Assembly: GCF_002803605.1 (NCBI RefSeq)
Contig: NZ_PHRG01000003.1
Span: 310,001-374,000 of the forward strand
Direction of reading: 5' to 3'
DNA from: Acinetobacter pseudolwoffii
GTDB taxonomy: Bacteria > Pseudomonadota > Gammaproteobacteria > Pseudomonadales > Moraxellaceae
DNA length: 64,000 bases
In this document: positions 1 through 7,992 of the stretch, piece after piece
How positions within the stretch are numbered: position 1 is the first letter of the stretch
How the letters are laid out: each line of letters opens with the position of its first letter
Notes under the pieces: model-generated
What the model was told of the DNA's origin: nothing
Database searches by the model: none
The model's input: the letters and a program-made list of their open reading frames with translations, nothing else
Program-made: the position numbers and the translations under genes

Positions 1-557
1 TCACCTTGGCCTCTCCCAAAGGTGGCCAGCCACCGTTAGATCCAAAAAGTAATGAAGCGGATGCCCAGACCAAAGCGACCGAGCGTTTTAAATCAGATAC
101 CTCAGCGATGCAGGATCTGTCTCAGACCCGAAAGCTGAGTGAAGTTTCGATTGCCGATTTTGATGCGGTATTTTATCCGGGTGGTCATGGACCCTTATGG
201 GATCTGGCCGAAGACAGAGATTCAATTGCGCTGATCGAGCAAAGTTTACAGGCCAATAAACCGGTGGCTTTGGTCTGTCATGCACCCGGTGTGCTACGAC
301 ATGTAAAAGGCCATAATGGTCAGCCGCTGGTCAAAGGCAAGTCCGTGACCGGTTTTAGTAATAGCGAAGAAGATGCGGTTGGCTTGACGGATATTGTACC
401 TTTTCTGGTGGAAGACATGCTGAAAGAACATGGCGGCCAATACTCTAAAGCGGAGGATTGGCAGGTGCATGTCCAGCAAGATGGTTTATTGATTACGGGA
501 CAAAATCCGGCATCTTCTGCTGCAACCGCAAAAGCCTTACTGAAATTCGCGAAATAA
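1..557 (+). CDS. DJ-1/PfpI family protein (type 1 glutamine amidotransferase-like), 5' end missing
   Basis: The reading frame is open from the first bases of the window, so the gene starts upstream and only its last ~184 codons are seen. The residues resemble the middle and end of Hsp31-like DJ-1/PfpI proteins: a PGGHGP turn, then a nucleophile-elbow motif LVCHAPG whose Cys is the expected reactive residue, and a C-terminal TGQNPAS segment. Family members act as glyoxalases, chaperones or deglycases; the substrate cannot be told from sequence. The TTG at position 6 is simply the first start-like codon in an already open frame and should not be taken as the true start. The acidic partner residue of the active site would lie in the missing part. 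Confidence 0.85.
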   Translation, partial: TLASPKGGQPPLDPKSNEADAQTKATERFKSDTSAMQDLSQTRKLSEVSIADFDAVFYPGGHGPLWDLAEDRDSIALIEQSLQANKPVALVCHAPGVLRHVKGHNGQPLVKGKSVTGFSNSEEDAVGLTDIVPFLVEDMLKEHGGQYSKAEDWQVHVQQDGLLITGQNPASSAATAKALLKFAK

Positions 558-604
558 CAGCTAAACGCCCTCTTAATCGTTGATGTCTAAATGGAATAAA
601 ACCA

Positions 605-637
605 ATAAACTCCTGAATGGATTTTTCAGGAGTTTAT
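605..637. terminator. Strong stem-loop between convergent genes
   Basis: A perfect 12-bp inverted repeat (ATAAACTCCTGA with TCAGGAGTTTAT, 9-nt loop) lies between the convergent DJ-1-like gene and the ligase gene. No good T-run follows in either direction, so it may be a weak bidirectional terminator. Confidence 0.5.
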
Positions 638-654
638 GTTGAGAGAAATGAGAT

Positions 655-2310
655 TTAACTGGCGGAAGCAATATGTTGAGCCAGCAGTTCCCGAAGTTTA
701 AATTTCTGGATTTTCCCGGATGGGGTCATCGGAATTTCTTCCCAGACCTCTAAACGTTCCGGAATATACTGGATTGCCAGATTATGGGCTTTCAGGAAAT
801 CGACCAGATCCTTTAATGCCATGTGCGGCGCACCTTCTTTCAGCTTCACAATGGCACAGGCTTTTTCACCCAGTCGTTCATCTGCATAAGGAATTAAGGC
901 CACGGTTGCCACATCTGGATGCAGATAGATCAAAGATTCAACTTCGGCCACCGGAATATTTTCACCACCGCGAATAACCACATCTTTTTTACGCCCGGCA
1001 ATCCGGATATAACCCTGCTCATCTACATAAGCAATATCACCGGTATCAAACCAGTCATCCTCACTGGTTTCGTTTAAATGTGGGCGTTTCAGATAACCAC
1101 CAAAATTCGAACAGCTCCGGATCATTAGCGTGCCGGATTGATGTGGTGCCAATTCCTCGCCATCATCGCCTACCACTTTGACTTCAACGCCAGGCAGCGG
1201 CAGACCGTCAGTATTAAATGAACGCTCATCATCATCTTCCGGACGAGTTGTAGTCACCGCACCACACTCGGTCATCCCCCAAGCGGAAATCACTTTCACA
1301 CCGATGTTTTGACGTGCTTTTTGCACCAGCGTGCTTGGAATAGGTGCACCGGCACACAGGAATATTTTCAGACTATCTAAAGATTTGTGACTATTGAGTA
1401 CCGCTTCAGACAAGTCATTTAAAAATGGTGTCGAAGCCATAGTGAAAGTCGCCTGATGCTTATGCATCAGCTCGATGGCCGTATTGACCTCCCAGACATC
1501 CAGCAATACCGCTTTGGCTTTTAACAGCACAGGCATAATCAGGCCATACATAAAACCGGTTTGATGCGCCATCGGTGATCCCATGAAAATCACATCATTC
1601 TGGTTTAAATGCAAACGCTTGGCATAAGGCACGATATTGGAAAATAAGGTATTCGCAGTATGCATCACCCCTTTGGGTTCGCCAGTGGTACCGGAGGTAA
1701 ACACCAGTTGAGCAATATCATCAGCTGTGATGGTGACATCATTCAGGGTATTCAGGATTTGTGGATCTTGATCCAGTCCGTGGTTAAGCAATAAGTTTTC
1801 AAAACTGTTCTCGCCTTCACCACCGACGACAATAATCTGTTCCAGGCTCTCAATATTTTTCTGTAATTGATCGGCCAGTTTTTCATGGTCAAACTTACGA
1901 AATACTTTCGGTACGATAAAGACCTTACTTTCCGTATGTTTCAGCATGAATGAAAGCTCACGCTCTCGGAAAATCGGCATCAGCGGATTCAGGATGGCAC
2001 CAATCCGGCGACACGCAATATACAATAGCGTAAACTCCCACCAATTGGGTAACTGGCAAGAAACGATATCCTGTTTCTGCACGCCTAAACGCTTCAGTCC
2101 CAAAGAGATTTTATTGGCTGTATGCAGCATTTCCCGGTAGCTAAAGCTTGTTTCAGACTGATCTTCAGTTTTATAACTGACCAAGGCCACTTTATCAGGA
2201 TGTTGATGTACAGCTTCATTCAATGATTGAAGAATGGTCTTATTTAACCAATAACCTTGTTGCAACATTTTTTCCCGGCGTGGGGGTAAAAGAACCGCAT
2301 CGAAATCCAT
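655..2310 (-). CDS. aliA: AMP-forming acyl-CoA ligase, probably cyclohexanecarboxylate-CoA ligase (AliA-like)
   Basis: A 551-residue adenylate-forming enzyme. The P-loop FTSGTTGEPKG is at about residues 204-214, the adenylation motif TGDIAYVDEQGY at about 430, and the C-terminal hinge and lysine motif TPSGKIQK near 533. The N-terminus (MDFDAVLLPPRRE) resembles, from memory, ligases annotated as cyclohexanecarboxylate-CoA ligase. It would activate a ring carboxylate with ATP and CoA in the cytoplasm. Context supports this: the next genes upstream on the same strand are an AliB-like dehydrogenase and a BadI remnant, the later steps of the same route. The start has a GGAG about 8 nt upstream. 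Another medium-chain or aryl acid substrate remains possible. Confidence 0.72.
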   Translation of the reverse strand: MDFDAVLLPPRREKMLQQGYWLNKTILQSLNEAVHQHPDKVALVSYKTEDQSETSFSYREMLHTANKISLGLKRLGVQKQDIVSCQLPNWWEFTLLYIACRRIGAILNPLMPIFRERELSFMLKHTESKVFIVPKVFRKFDHEKLADQLQKNIESLEQIIVVGGEGENSFENLLLNHGLDQDPQILNTLNDVTITADDIAQLVFTSGTTGEPKGVMHTANTLFSNIVPYAKRLHLNQNDVIFMGSPMAHQTGFMYGLIMPVLLKAKAVLLDVWEVNTAIELMHKHQATFTMASTPFLNDLSEAVLNSHKSLDSLKIFLCAGAPIPSTLVQKARQNIGVKVISAWGMTECGAVTTTRPEDDDERSFNTDGLPLPGVEVKVVGDDGEELAPHQSGTLMIRSCSNFGGYLKRPHLNETSEDDWFDTGDIAYVDEQGYIRIAGRKKDVVIRGGENIPVAEVESLIYLHPDVATVALIPYADERLGEKACAIVKLKEGAPHMALKDLVDFLKAHNLAIQYIPERLEVWEEIPMTPSGKIQKFKLRELLAQHIASAS

Positions 2311-2472
2311 TCCATAACTCCAATTTTATCATTATCTACCTGTTCTTTTGGTCAGACCGAACACTAGTCATCAACTCAAACATTGCAGATCTAAATTCTG
2401 CGATGCAGATGACACAAAATTCTATTTGAATCATCTGCACGATTGATCACGCACCCACATGATCTGTTTACA

Positions 2473-3630
2473 TCAGGCAGGAACGGCTTTACGTCCGGCC
2501 TTTTTACGCGCAATAATGGTTTTCATGATCTGAGCTGTTCCGTCACCAATCTGGAAGCCCAGTACATCTCGCATACGCTGTTCCATTACACCACGGTCAT
2601 AACCAGCATGACCAAAGGTCAGTAAACATTGATGAATCACATCATAGGCCAGTTTTGGCCCCCACCATTTACACATTCCAGCTTCGGAAGTATGTGGCAG
2701 ATGATTGTCTTTGAGCCATAAGGTTTGCAGACAGAGTAAACGCGCGGCCTCTACCTGAGTTTCATACTCGGCCAATGGATGCGACACGCCTTGAAGTGCT
2801 GTTAAGGGCTGACCAAAGGCTTCACGTTGCGCCGCATATTCCCAGGCTTCATCCAGACTGACACGTGCAACAGCCAGAACCTGTAAACCAATCAAGGCAC
2901 GTGAAAAGTCAAAGCCTTGCATGACCTGCACAAAACCTTTGTTTTCATCACCTAAGCGATGATTGACCGGAACGCGAACATTATCAAAGAAGATTGAACC
3001 GCGACCAATGGCACGTTGCCCATGACAGTCAAAACGCGTGGTGCTAATGCCAGATAAATTCATGGGAACCAGAAGTGCTGTCACGCCATGTGCGCCGTCC
3101 TCATGGGCACCAGTACGGCCAAACACCACCGAAGCATCGGCCTGATCGGCAGCCGAAATCGAAGTCTTTTCGCCATTAATGATATATTCATCGCCGTCAC
3201 GTTCGATTTTTAAACGCAGGTTGGCAGCATCTGAACCGCCACGCGGCTCGGTCAAGGCAATCGAAAAAATTGCTTCACCGGCGGTCAGTTTCTTCAGCCA
3301 CGGTTCAACCACTTCGGGTTGACCATGTTCCGCCAGAATCTGGCCATTTAGCGAAGCGAGCAGATTGATATAGGAAAAACTTAAATCCGCTTTGGCTACC
3401 GCTTCATGAATAATGCCTGCTGCCAGACGTCCCATGCCTTGGCCGCCATATTGTTCCGGAAGTTCCGGTGCAATAAAGCCCATCTCTCCCATTTTTTTGA
3501 CCAGATCACGATCAAACACCCGACTTTGATCGCGTTCTAAAAAACCGGGGGCAATATATTTTTGCGCAAACTTTTCAGCAGTTTCTGCTAAAAACTCTAA
3601 GTCTTCCGTAATATAAGGATTTTTAGTCAT
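2473..3630 (-). CDS. aliB: Acyl-CoA dehydrogenase, probably cyclohexanecarboxyl-CoA dehydrogenase (AliB-like)
   Basis: A 385-residue protein with the full acyl-CoA dehydrogenase fold: FAD-site motif ALTEPRGGSDAA, a YIINGEKTSIS strand, and the C-terminal FGHAGYDRG segment. The usual catalytic Glu motif (YEGT) is replaced by GDGT near the C-terminus, so an Asp stands where most family members have Glu; from memory, Asp is used by some alicyclic acyl-CoA dehydrogenases. The enzyme would oxidise cyclohexanecarboxyl-CoA to cyclohex-1-ene-carboxyl-CoA and pass electrons to ETF. It starts after an AAGGAAG ribosome site, only 12 bp after the BadI remnant, so it was probably in one operon with it and with the ligase. 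Confidence 0.75.
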   Translation of the reverse strand: MTKNPYITEDLEFLAETAEKFAQKYIAPGFLERDQSRVFDRDLVKKMGEMGFIAPELPEQYGGQGMGRLAAGIIHEAVAKADLSFSYINLLASLNGQILAEHGQPEVVEPWLKKLTAGEAIFSIALTEPRGGSDAANLRLKIERDGDEYIINGEKTSISAADQADASVVFGRTGAHEDGAHGVTALLVPMNLSGISTTRFDCHGQRAIGRGSIFFDNVRVPVNHRLGDENKGFVQVMQGFDFSRALIGLQVLAVARVSLDEAWEYAAQREAFGQPLTALQGVSHPLAEYETQVEAARLLCLQTLWLKDNHLPHTSEAGMCKWWGPKLAYDVIHQCLLTFGHAGYDRGVMEQRMRDVLGFQIGDGTAQIMKTIIARKKAGRKAVPA

Positions 3631-3642
3631 GCTGTATCTTCC

Positions 3643-4160
3643 TTATTTATAAAATTTACGAAATTCAGGCTGGCGCTTTTCTTTGAGTGCATTGACGCCT
3701 TCACGCGATTCTTCCGTGTCGTAATACAGTTTTAGTGCATACATGCCCATGCCGGCAATCCCCGCCTGATGTGCGGTATCCATATTGAAGCTACGTTTGG
3801 CAATGGCGATGGCTGTCGGACTACGCCGACAGATTTCTTCGGCCCAAGCCTGTACTTCAGCATCAAGTTGATCTGCAGGTACACATTTATTGGCAAGACC
3901 CATTGCAACCGCTTCTTGGCCTGTATAGCGACGGCACATATACCAGATTTCACGGGCTTTTTTCTCACCGACTACACGTGCTAAATACGCTGTGCCATAA
4001 CCCGGATCGACTGAACCCATTTTCGGTCCCACCTGACCAAAAATGGCATTCTCTGAACAAATGGTGAGGTCACAAATAGTCGCCAAAACGTTACCGCCAC
4101 CTATCGCATAACCTTGTACACGAGCGATCACCGGTTTAGGCACATCACGCATTGCGGAAG
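3643..4160 (-). pseudogene. badI: 5'-truncated 2-ketocyclohexanecarboxyl-CoA hydrolase (BadI-like)
   Basis: About 170 residues match, from memory almost line for line, the C-terminal two thirds of BadI, the crotonase-fold enzyme that opens 2-ketocyclohexanecarboxyl-CoA to pimeloyl-CoA: AMRDVPKPVIARVQGYAIG, the GQVGPKMGSVDPGYGT segment, and the end EKRQPEFRKFYK. Roughly the first 90 residues are absent, including the region that forms the first half of the oxyanion hole. The homology stops abruptly near 4155, where a transporter fragment begins. An ATG at 4197 gives an open frame of 184 codons, but its first 14 codons are transporter DNA read out of frame. The product is therefore probably not functional. 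Confidence 0.85.
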
Positions 4161-4606
4161 GTTCCCAAGACTGTTGTCCGATATTCAGTAGGTACATATT
4201 CTGCCATCAATGTATTGGCTGCAATATATAAAGCGCCAATTCCGAATGCAGACAGAAAGCGTAATAGCGCGAACTGTTCAAAATTCTGGGTAAAACCCAG
4301 TGCCGCAGTCAATGTAGAAAAAATCAGGATGGAAATGACCACGGTGCGTACCCGGCCTAAATGGTCACAGGCCCAACCGCCCATAAATCCGCCAATGGCC
4401 ATCCCGGCCAAAGTGAAACTTCCCAGTGCTCCTGCCTGTAAATTGCTTAAACCAAACTCAGCTTTGAGACTGTTCAAGCTAAATGACAGCAATAACATGT
4501 CTGCGCCATCGACCAGTAAGGCCAGAAAAGCAAATATAAAGGCAATTTGCTGGGTTCTTTTGGTCGTGGGCTTGATTTTTCCTAATTCTGTTGCGAGATC
4601 CGTCAT
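4145..4606 (-). pseudogene. 3'-truncated MFS transporter (PcaK/DcaK-like, AAHS family)
   Basis: The first 149 residues match the N-terminal third of aromatic-acid/H+ symporters and closely resemble the two intact paralogues in this window (20632-21930 and 28011-29291): LLVDGADMLLLSFSLNSLK, QAGALGS, GGWACDHLGRVR and EYVPTEYRTTVL. After TVLGT the frame runs into BadI DNA, reads four unrelated residues and stops. Intact relatives have about 430 residues, so some eight of twelve membrane helices are lost. The junction lies at about 4155-4162 and is best explained by one deletion that removed the transporter 3' end, the BadI 5' end and anything between. Confidence 0.88.
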
Positions 4607-4938
4607 TGTAAATATCCTTGTTATTGCTTATTTCGTATTGATGTTTTAATTGCCATCTTGCACATAGACGGGTTGCTACAAATGCAATCCTGACAATTTT
4701 TAGCTCCTGTTTTTCTTGGTTTCTCTGAGAGATTTTCAGATCTCCTTTTATTTTTGCTGTTCCTGTCGAGCCCAATCAAGGTAATTAAGATAAGTTGAAT
4801 TTTCAACAATATTTGATATTAAGTTTTGTTATACGAAATTAGTTATCGCTAATTTGATTATTAAATCATTTTAAGATATTTTGATATGAGGATTAGAAAT
4901 TAGATGATATTGAATACAATAAAACAGGGAGTGTAAGG
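4607..4938. other. Divergent intergenic region, 332 bp
   Basis: This holds the promoters of the broken transporter-badI-aliB-aliA run (leftward) and the CoA-transferase gene (rightward). It is very AT-rich to the right of 4780. It contains one copy of the island's shared palindrome (listed separately). No small gene is convincing. Confidence 0.6.
4824..4840. promoter_or_regulatory. Candidate IclR-type operator, site 1
   Basis: TTTTGTTATACGAAATT matches the palindromic consensus TTTCGTAATACGAAATT shared by nine intergenic sites of the island. It lies between the broken transporter gene and the CoA-transferase gene. Confidence 0.5.
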
Positions 4939-6162
4939 ATGGGTGCTTTAACAGGCTTTCGCGTACTGGATTTAAGCCGTATTTTAGCCGGCCCGTGGTG
5001 CAGTCAAATTTTGGCCGATTTAGGCGCCGAAGTGATTAAAATTGAAAAACCTAATCACGGGGATGACACGCGAATCTGGGGCCCGCCCTGGCTAAAAAAT
5101 GACAAGCAGGAAGATACGCATGAATCGGCATATTATCTTTCTGCCAACCGCGGTAAACATTCAGTTGCCGTGGATCTGTCTACGCCTGAAGGTCAAGAGA
5201 TCATTAAAAAAATTGCCCAGCAAAGTGATGTGGTCATCGAGAATTATAAAGCGGGTTCTCTAAAAAAATATGGTCTGGATTATGAAAGTCTGAGTCAGTT
5301 AAATCCGCGTCTGGTGTACTGTTCAATTACCGGCTTTGGTCAGAACGGCCCACGTGCACACGAACCAGGTTATGATTTTATTATTCAGGGCATGGGTGGC
5401 ATGATGAGCGTCACCGGTGAACGCGATGACTTGCCGGGAGGCGGCCCGCAAAAAGCCGGTCTGGCTTTTGCTGACCTGACCACCGGTTTATATTCTGCAA
5501 TTGCCATTCAGGCGGCATTATTGTCGCGGGAAAAAACCGGTGAAGGCCAGCATATCGATATGGCACTGCTGGATACCCAGGTGGCTTCCCTCTCCGTTCT
5601 GGCAATGAATTATCTGACTTCAGACAAAGTGCCGGGCCGCTTTGGAAATGCGCATGCCAATATTGTGCCTTATCAGGTGTTTAAGGCACAGCAAGGTGAG
5701 TTTATTATCGCCTGTGGCAATGACCTGCAATTCAAGGCCTTGTGTCAGGCAGTGGGCTTGGCTGAGGTCGCCGAAGATCCTCGTTTCCTAAAAAATTCAG
5801 GACGGGTGATGCATCGTGAAGAGCTGACCACAGTGCTACAGGCACATTTCTATAAGCAACCCGCACAAACCTGGGTGGATCTGATTCATGCAGTCAAAGT
5901 TCCGGTTGGTATGATTAATAACCTGAAGCAGACTCTGAAAGAAGAACAGGTATTGGCACGTGAGATGGTCATCCAGATGCCACACACTTTACGTGAAGAT
6001 TACACCTCGATTGGCTCACCGATTAAACTTTCCAAGACCCCGGTAGAGTATAAAAAAGCGCCACCCTGTTTAGGTGAAGATACCGATGTAGTCTTAAGCC
6101 AGTTTTTAAGCCCGGATGAAATAGATGAGCTGAAAAGCAAAAAAGTCATCCAGCAGCGATAA
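4939..6162 (+). CDS. CaiB/BaiF family (class III) CoA-transferase
   Basis: A 407-residue family III CoA-transferase. It begins with the typical GFRVLDLSRILAGPW strand, contains GRGKH-like SANRGKHSVAVDL, the GYDFIIQGMGG stretch, and HIDMALLDTQVA, where the Asp of the LLD triplet is the expected catalytic residue that forms the acyl-anhydride. These enzymes move CoA from a donor thioester (often succinyl-CoA) to a free acid. Proteins of this type are often neighbours of glutaryl-CoA dehydrogenase and act on glutarate; a glutaryl-CoA dehydrogenase is present at 29541-30740, so glutarate or another dicarboxylate is a reasonable guess. A GGAG lies about 9 nt before the ATG. It is transcribed away from the alicyclic genes. 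Confidence 0.8.
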   Translation: MGALTGFRVLDLSRILAGPWCSQILADLGAEVIKIEKPNHGDDTRIWGPPWLKNDKQEDTHESAYYLSANRGKHSVAVDLSTPEGQEIIKKIAQQSDVVIENYKAGSLKKYGLDYESLSQLNPRLVYCSITGFGQNGPRAHEPGYDFIIQGMGGMMSVTGERDDLPGGGPQKAGLAFADLTTGLYSAIAIQAALLSREKTGEGQHIDMALLDTQVASLSVLAMNYLTSDKVPGRFGNAHANIVPYQVFKAQQGEFIIACGNDLQFKALCQAVGLAEVAEDPRFLKNSGRVMHREELTTVLQAHFYKQPAQTWVDLIHAVKVPVGMINNLKQTLKEEQVLAREMVIQMPHTLREDYTSIGSPIKLSKTPVEYKKAPPCLGEDTDVVLSQFLSPDEIDELKSKKVIQQR

Positions 6163-6175
6163 GCTAGCAAGCAAT

Positions 6176-6204
6176 AAAAAAAGGAATCTTTAGATTCCTT
6201 TTTT
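6176..6204. terminator. Bidirectional intrinsic terminator
   Basis: GGAATC-ttta-GATTCC flanked by an A-run on the left and a T-run on the right, between the convergent CoA-transferase gene and the ligase gene ending at 6234. Confidence 0.85.
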
Positions 6205-6233
6205 ACTTTAAATCTAATGAATTAGATTATTCT

Positions 6234-7916
6234 TTAGCAGACTTTGGCACTCGACTGAACAGTACGAGGCAGTTCACGACGCAGAATTTTGCCTACTGTA
6301 GACTTTGGCAATCCAGCCACAAACTCAATGTATTTTGGCAGTTTATAACTGGTCAGTTGCTGTTTCAGGAAAGCCATGACCTCATCTTGAGTCAGGTTGG
6401 CATCCTGTTTCACAATAAATGCCTTGGGTACCTGCCCGGATTTTTCATCCTCAATCCCGATCACGGCACATTCCAGTATTTTGGGATGCTTGGACAGTAC
6501 GCCTTCCAGCTCATTCGGATAGACATTAAAACCAGACACCAGAATCATGTCCTTTTTACGATCGAGAATGGTGATATAACCCTGCTCATCCATACAGCCG
6601 ATATCGCCTGTCAGAAAGAAGCCGTCTTTCGTAAATGCCTGAGCCGTTGCTTCCGGTTGCTGCCAGTAACCTTTCATCACCTGAGGTCCGCGAATGGCAA
6701 TTTCTCCAGCCTGATGAAACTCAACCGGCTTGGCCTCATCGTTTAAAATCAGGATTTCAGTCCCTGCCAGTGGCAAACCAATGGTTCCGCTAAAACGTCG
6801 GCTCAGCGGTGGATTAAAGGTCGCGGTGGGTGATGTTTCAGAAAGTCCATAACCTTCATAAATCTGGCAGCCTGTGACTTCATACCATAACTCAGCAGTG
6901 CTTTTTAAAATAGACGATCCACCACCTGTGGTAGTTTTAAGATGTGAATGATCCAGCTCACGAAATCGAGGATGATGTCCCAGCGCGTTAAACATGGTAT
7001 TCACGCCCGGAAAAACAGTCGGTGGATGTTTCTGATATTGGTCTAGCAAAGCATCCAGATCTCTCGGATTTGGAATCAGGACATTGGCGAAACCGCGACT
7101 CAGACCATAACTGAACAGGCAGATGGTAAATCCATAAATGTGATACAGCGGCAAGGCACAGAATACATATTCATTTTCAGCGGCATAGCGGTCAGTAAAA
7201 TGACTGATAAATACGGTACTGTTCTGGGCGATATTAAATAAAATATTGCGATGGCTCAGTTCTGCGCCTTTAGAAACACCTGTGGTTCCTCCCGTGTATT
7301 GCAGAATGACCGTATCTTCCTGATGCTGTACAGGCGGTGCAAAATCAATAATCTCTACCTGATTTATTGCCTGTCTAAAGTCAGAAAATTGTTTATCCGG
7401 ATATTGTGCTGCCTGACTATAAATAGCACTTGGCTGCTCTTGAATAAAATCCAGCGGATGCGTTGAAATGACATACTTGAGTTCAGGGCATTTATCTAAT
7501 GTTATTAATTGCTCCAAAGTCTGCCCCAGGATAATCAAGGCTTCTGCACCTGAATCCTGTAGCTGATGATAGAGCTCGCGCTGGGTGTACATGGGATTGA
7601 CATTGACCAGCACATAACCGGCACGAATAATGGCAAAGGTCGCAATTGGATACTGAATAATATTGGGTAACATCACGGCAATACGGCTGCCAGCAGTCAG
7701 CCCAAGACTCTGTAAATAGCTTGCCAGTTTCTGGCTATACATATCGATATCGTGATAGCTGAATTTACGATCCAGATAAATAAATGCGGTTTTATCCTGA
7801 AATTTCACCAAATTCTCAGCAATTGTCGTGCTCAGCGTTTTCTCAGGATCTGGCCGGGTAAACTCCGGATTGATATTCCACTTTTTATATTCTTCCATCC
7901 ATGGCTGACTGCTCAT
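6234..7916 (-). CDS. Long-chain-type acyl-CoA synthetase (FadD-like)
   Basis: A 560-residue AMP-forming ligase of the FadD type. P-loop YTGGTTGVSKG is near residue 207, the acyl-site motif YGLSETSP near 345, TGDIGCMDEQGY near 440, and the lysine region STVGKILRREL near 545. It would charge a fatty or other hydrophobic acid with CoA at the inner membrane. An AGGAG ribosome site precedes the ATG. It is the last gene of the leftward run that begins near 15976 or 12273, after the Baeyer-Villiger-type flavoprotein and the hydrolase, which suggests that it activates an acid released by those two. The exact substrate is unknown. Confidence 0.85.
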   Translation of the reverse strand: MSSQPWMEEYKKWNINPEFTRPDPEKTLSTTIAENLVKFQDKTAFIYLDRKFSYHDIDMYSQKLASYLQSLGLTAGSRIAVMLPNIIQYPIATFAIIRAGYVLVNVNPMYTQRELYHQLQDSGAEALIILGQTLEQLITLDKCPELKYVISTHPLDFIQEQPSAIYSQAAQYPDKQFSDFRQAINQVEIIDFAPPVQHQEDTVILQYTGGTTGVSKGAELSHRNILFNIAQNSTVFISHFTDRYAAENEYVFCALPLYHIYGFTICLFSYGLSRGFANVLIPNPRDLDALLDQYQKHPPTVFPGVNTMFNALGHHPRFRELDHSHLKTTTGGGSSILKSTAELWYEVTGCQIYEGYGLSETSPTATFNPPLSRRFSGTIGLPLAGTEILILNDEAKPVEFHQAGEIAIRGPQVMKGYWQQPEATAQAFTKDGFFLTGDIGCMDEQGYITILDRKKDMILVSGFNVYPNELEGVLSKHPKILECAVIGIEDEKSGQVPKAFIVKQDANLTQDEVMAFLKQQLTSYKLPKYIEFVAGLPKSTVGKILRRELPRTVQSSAKVC

Positions 7917-7992
7917 GACTATACTCCTGTCCTGGATTTACAATTATTTTGTATTATTTAAACCATAAGATTTTGATTTTAATTAAATATTT

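Noticed and set aside
3643..4197. A 184-codon open frame that could be read as a short intact hydratase.
   Set aside because: Its first 14 codons are out-of-frame transporter DNA and the BadI N-terminal third is absent.
4152..4649. A 165-codon rightward frame opposite the transporter fragment.
   Set aside because: It is antisense to clear transporter homology and its protein shows no family features.
7947..7963. TTTTGTATTATTTAAAC as a tenth operator copy, upstream of the FadD-like gene.
   Set aside because: Only the left half fits the palindrome; the right half lacks ACGAAA.
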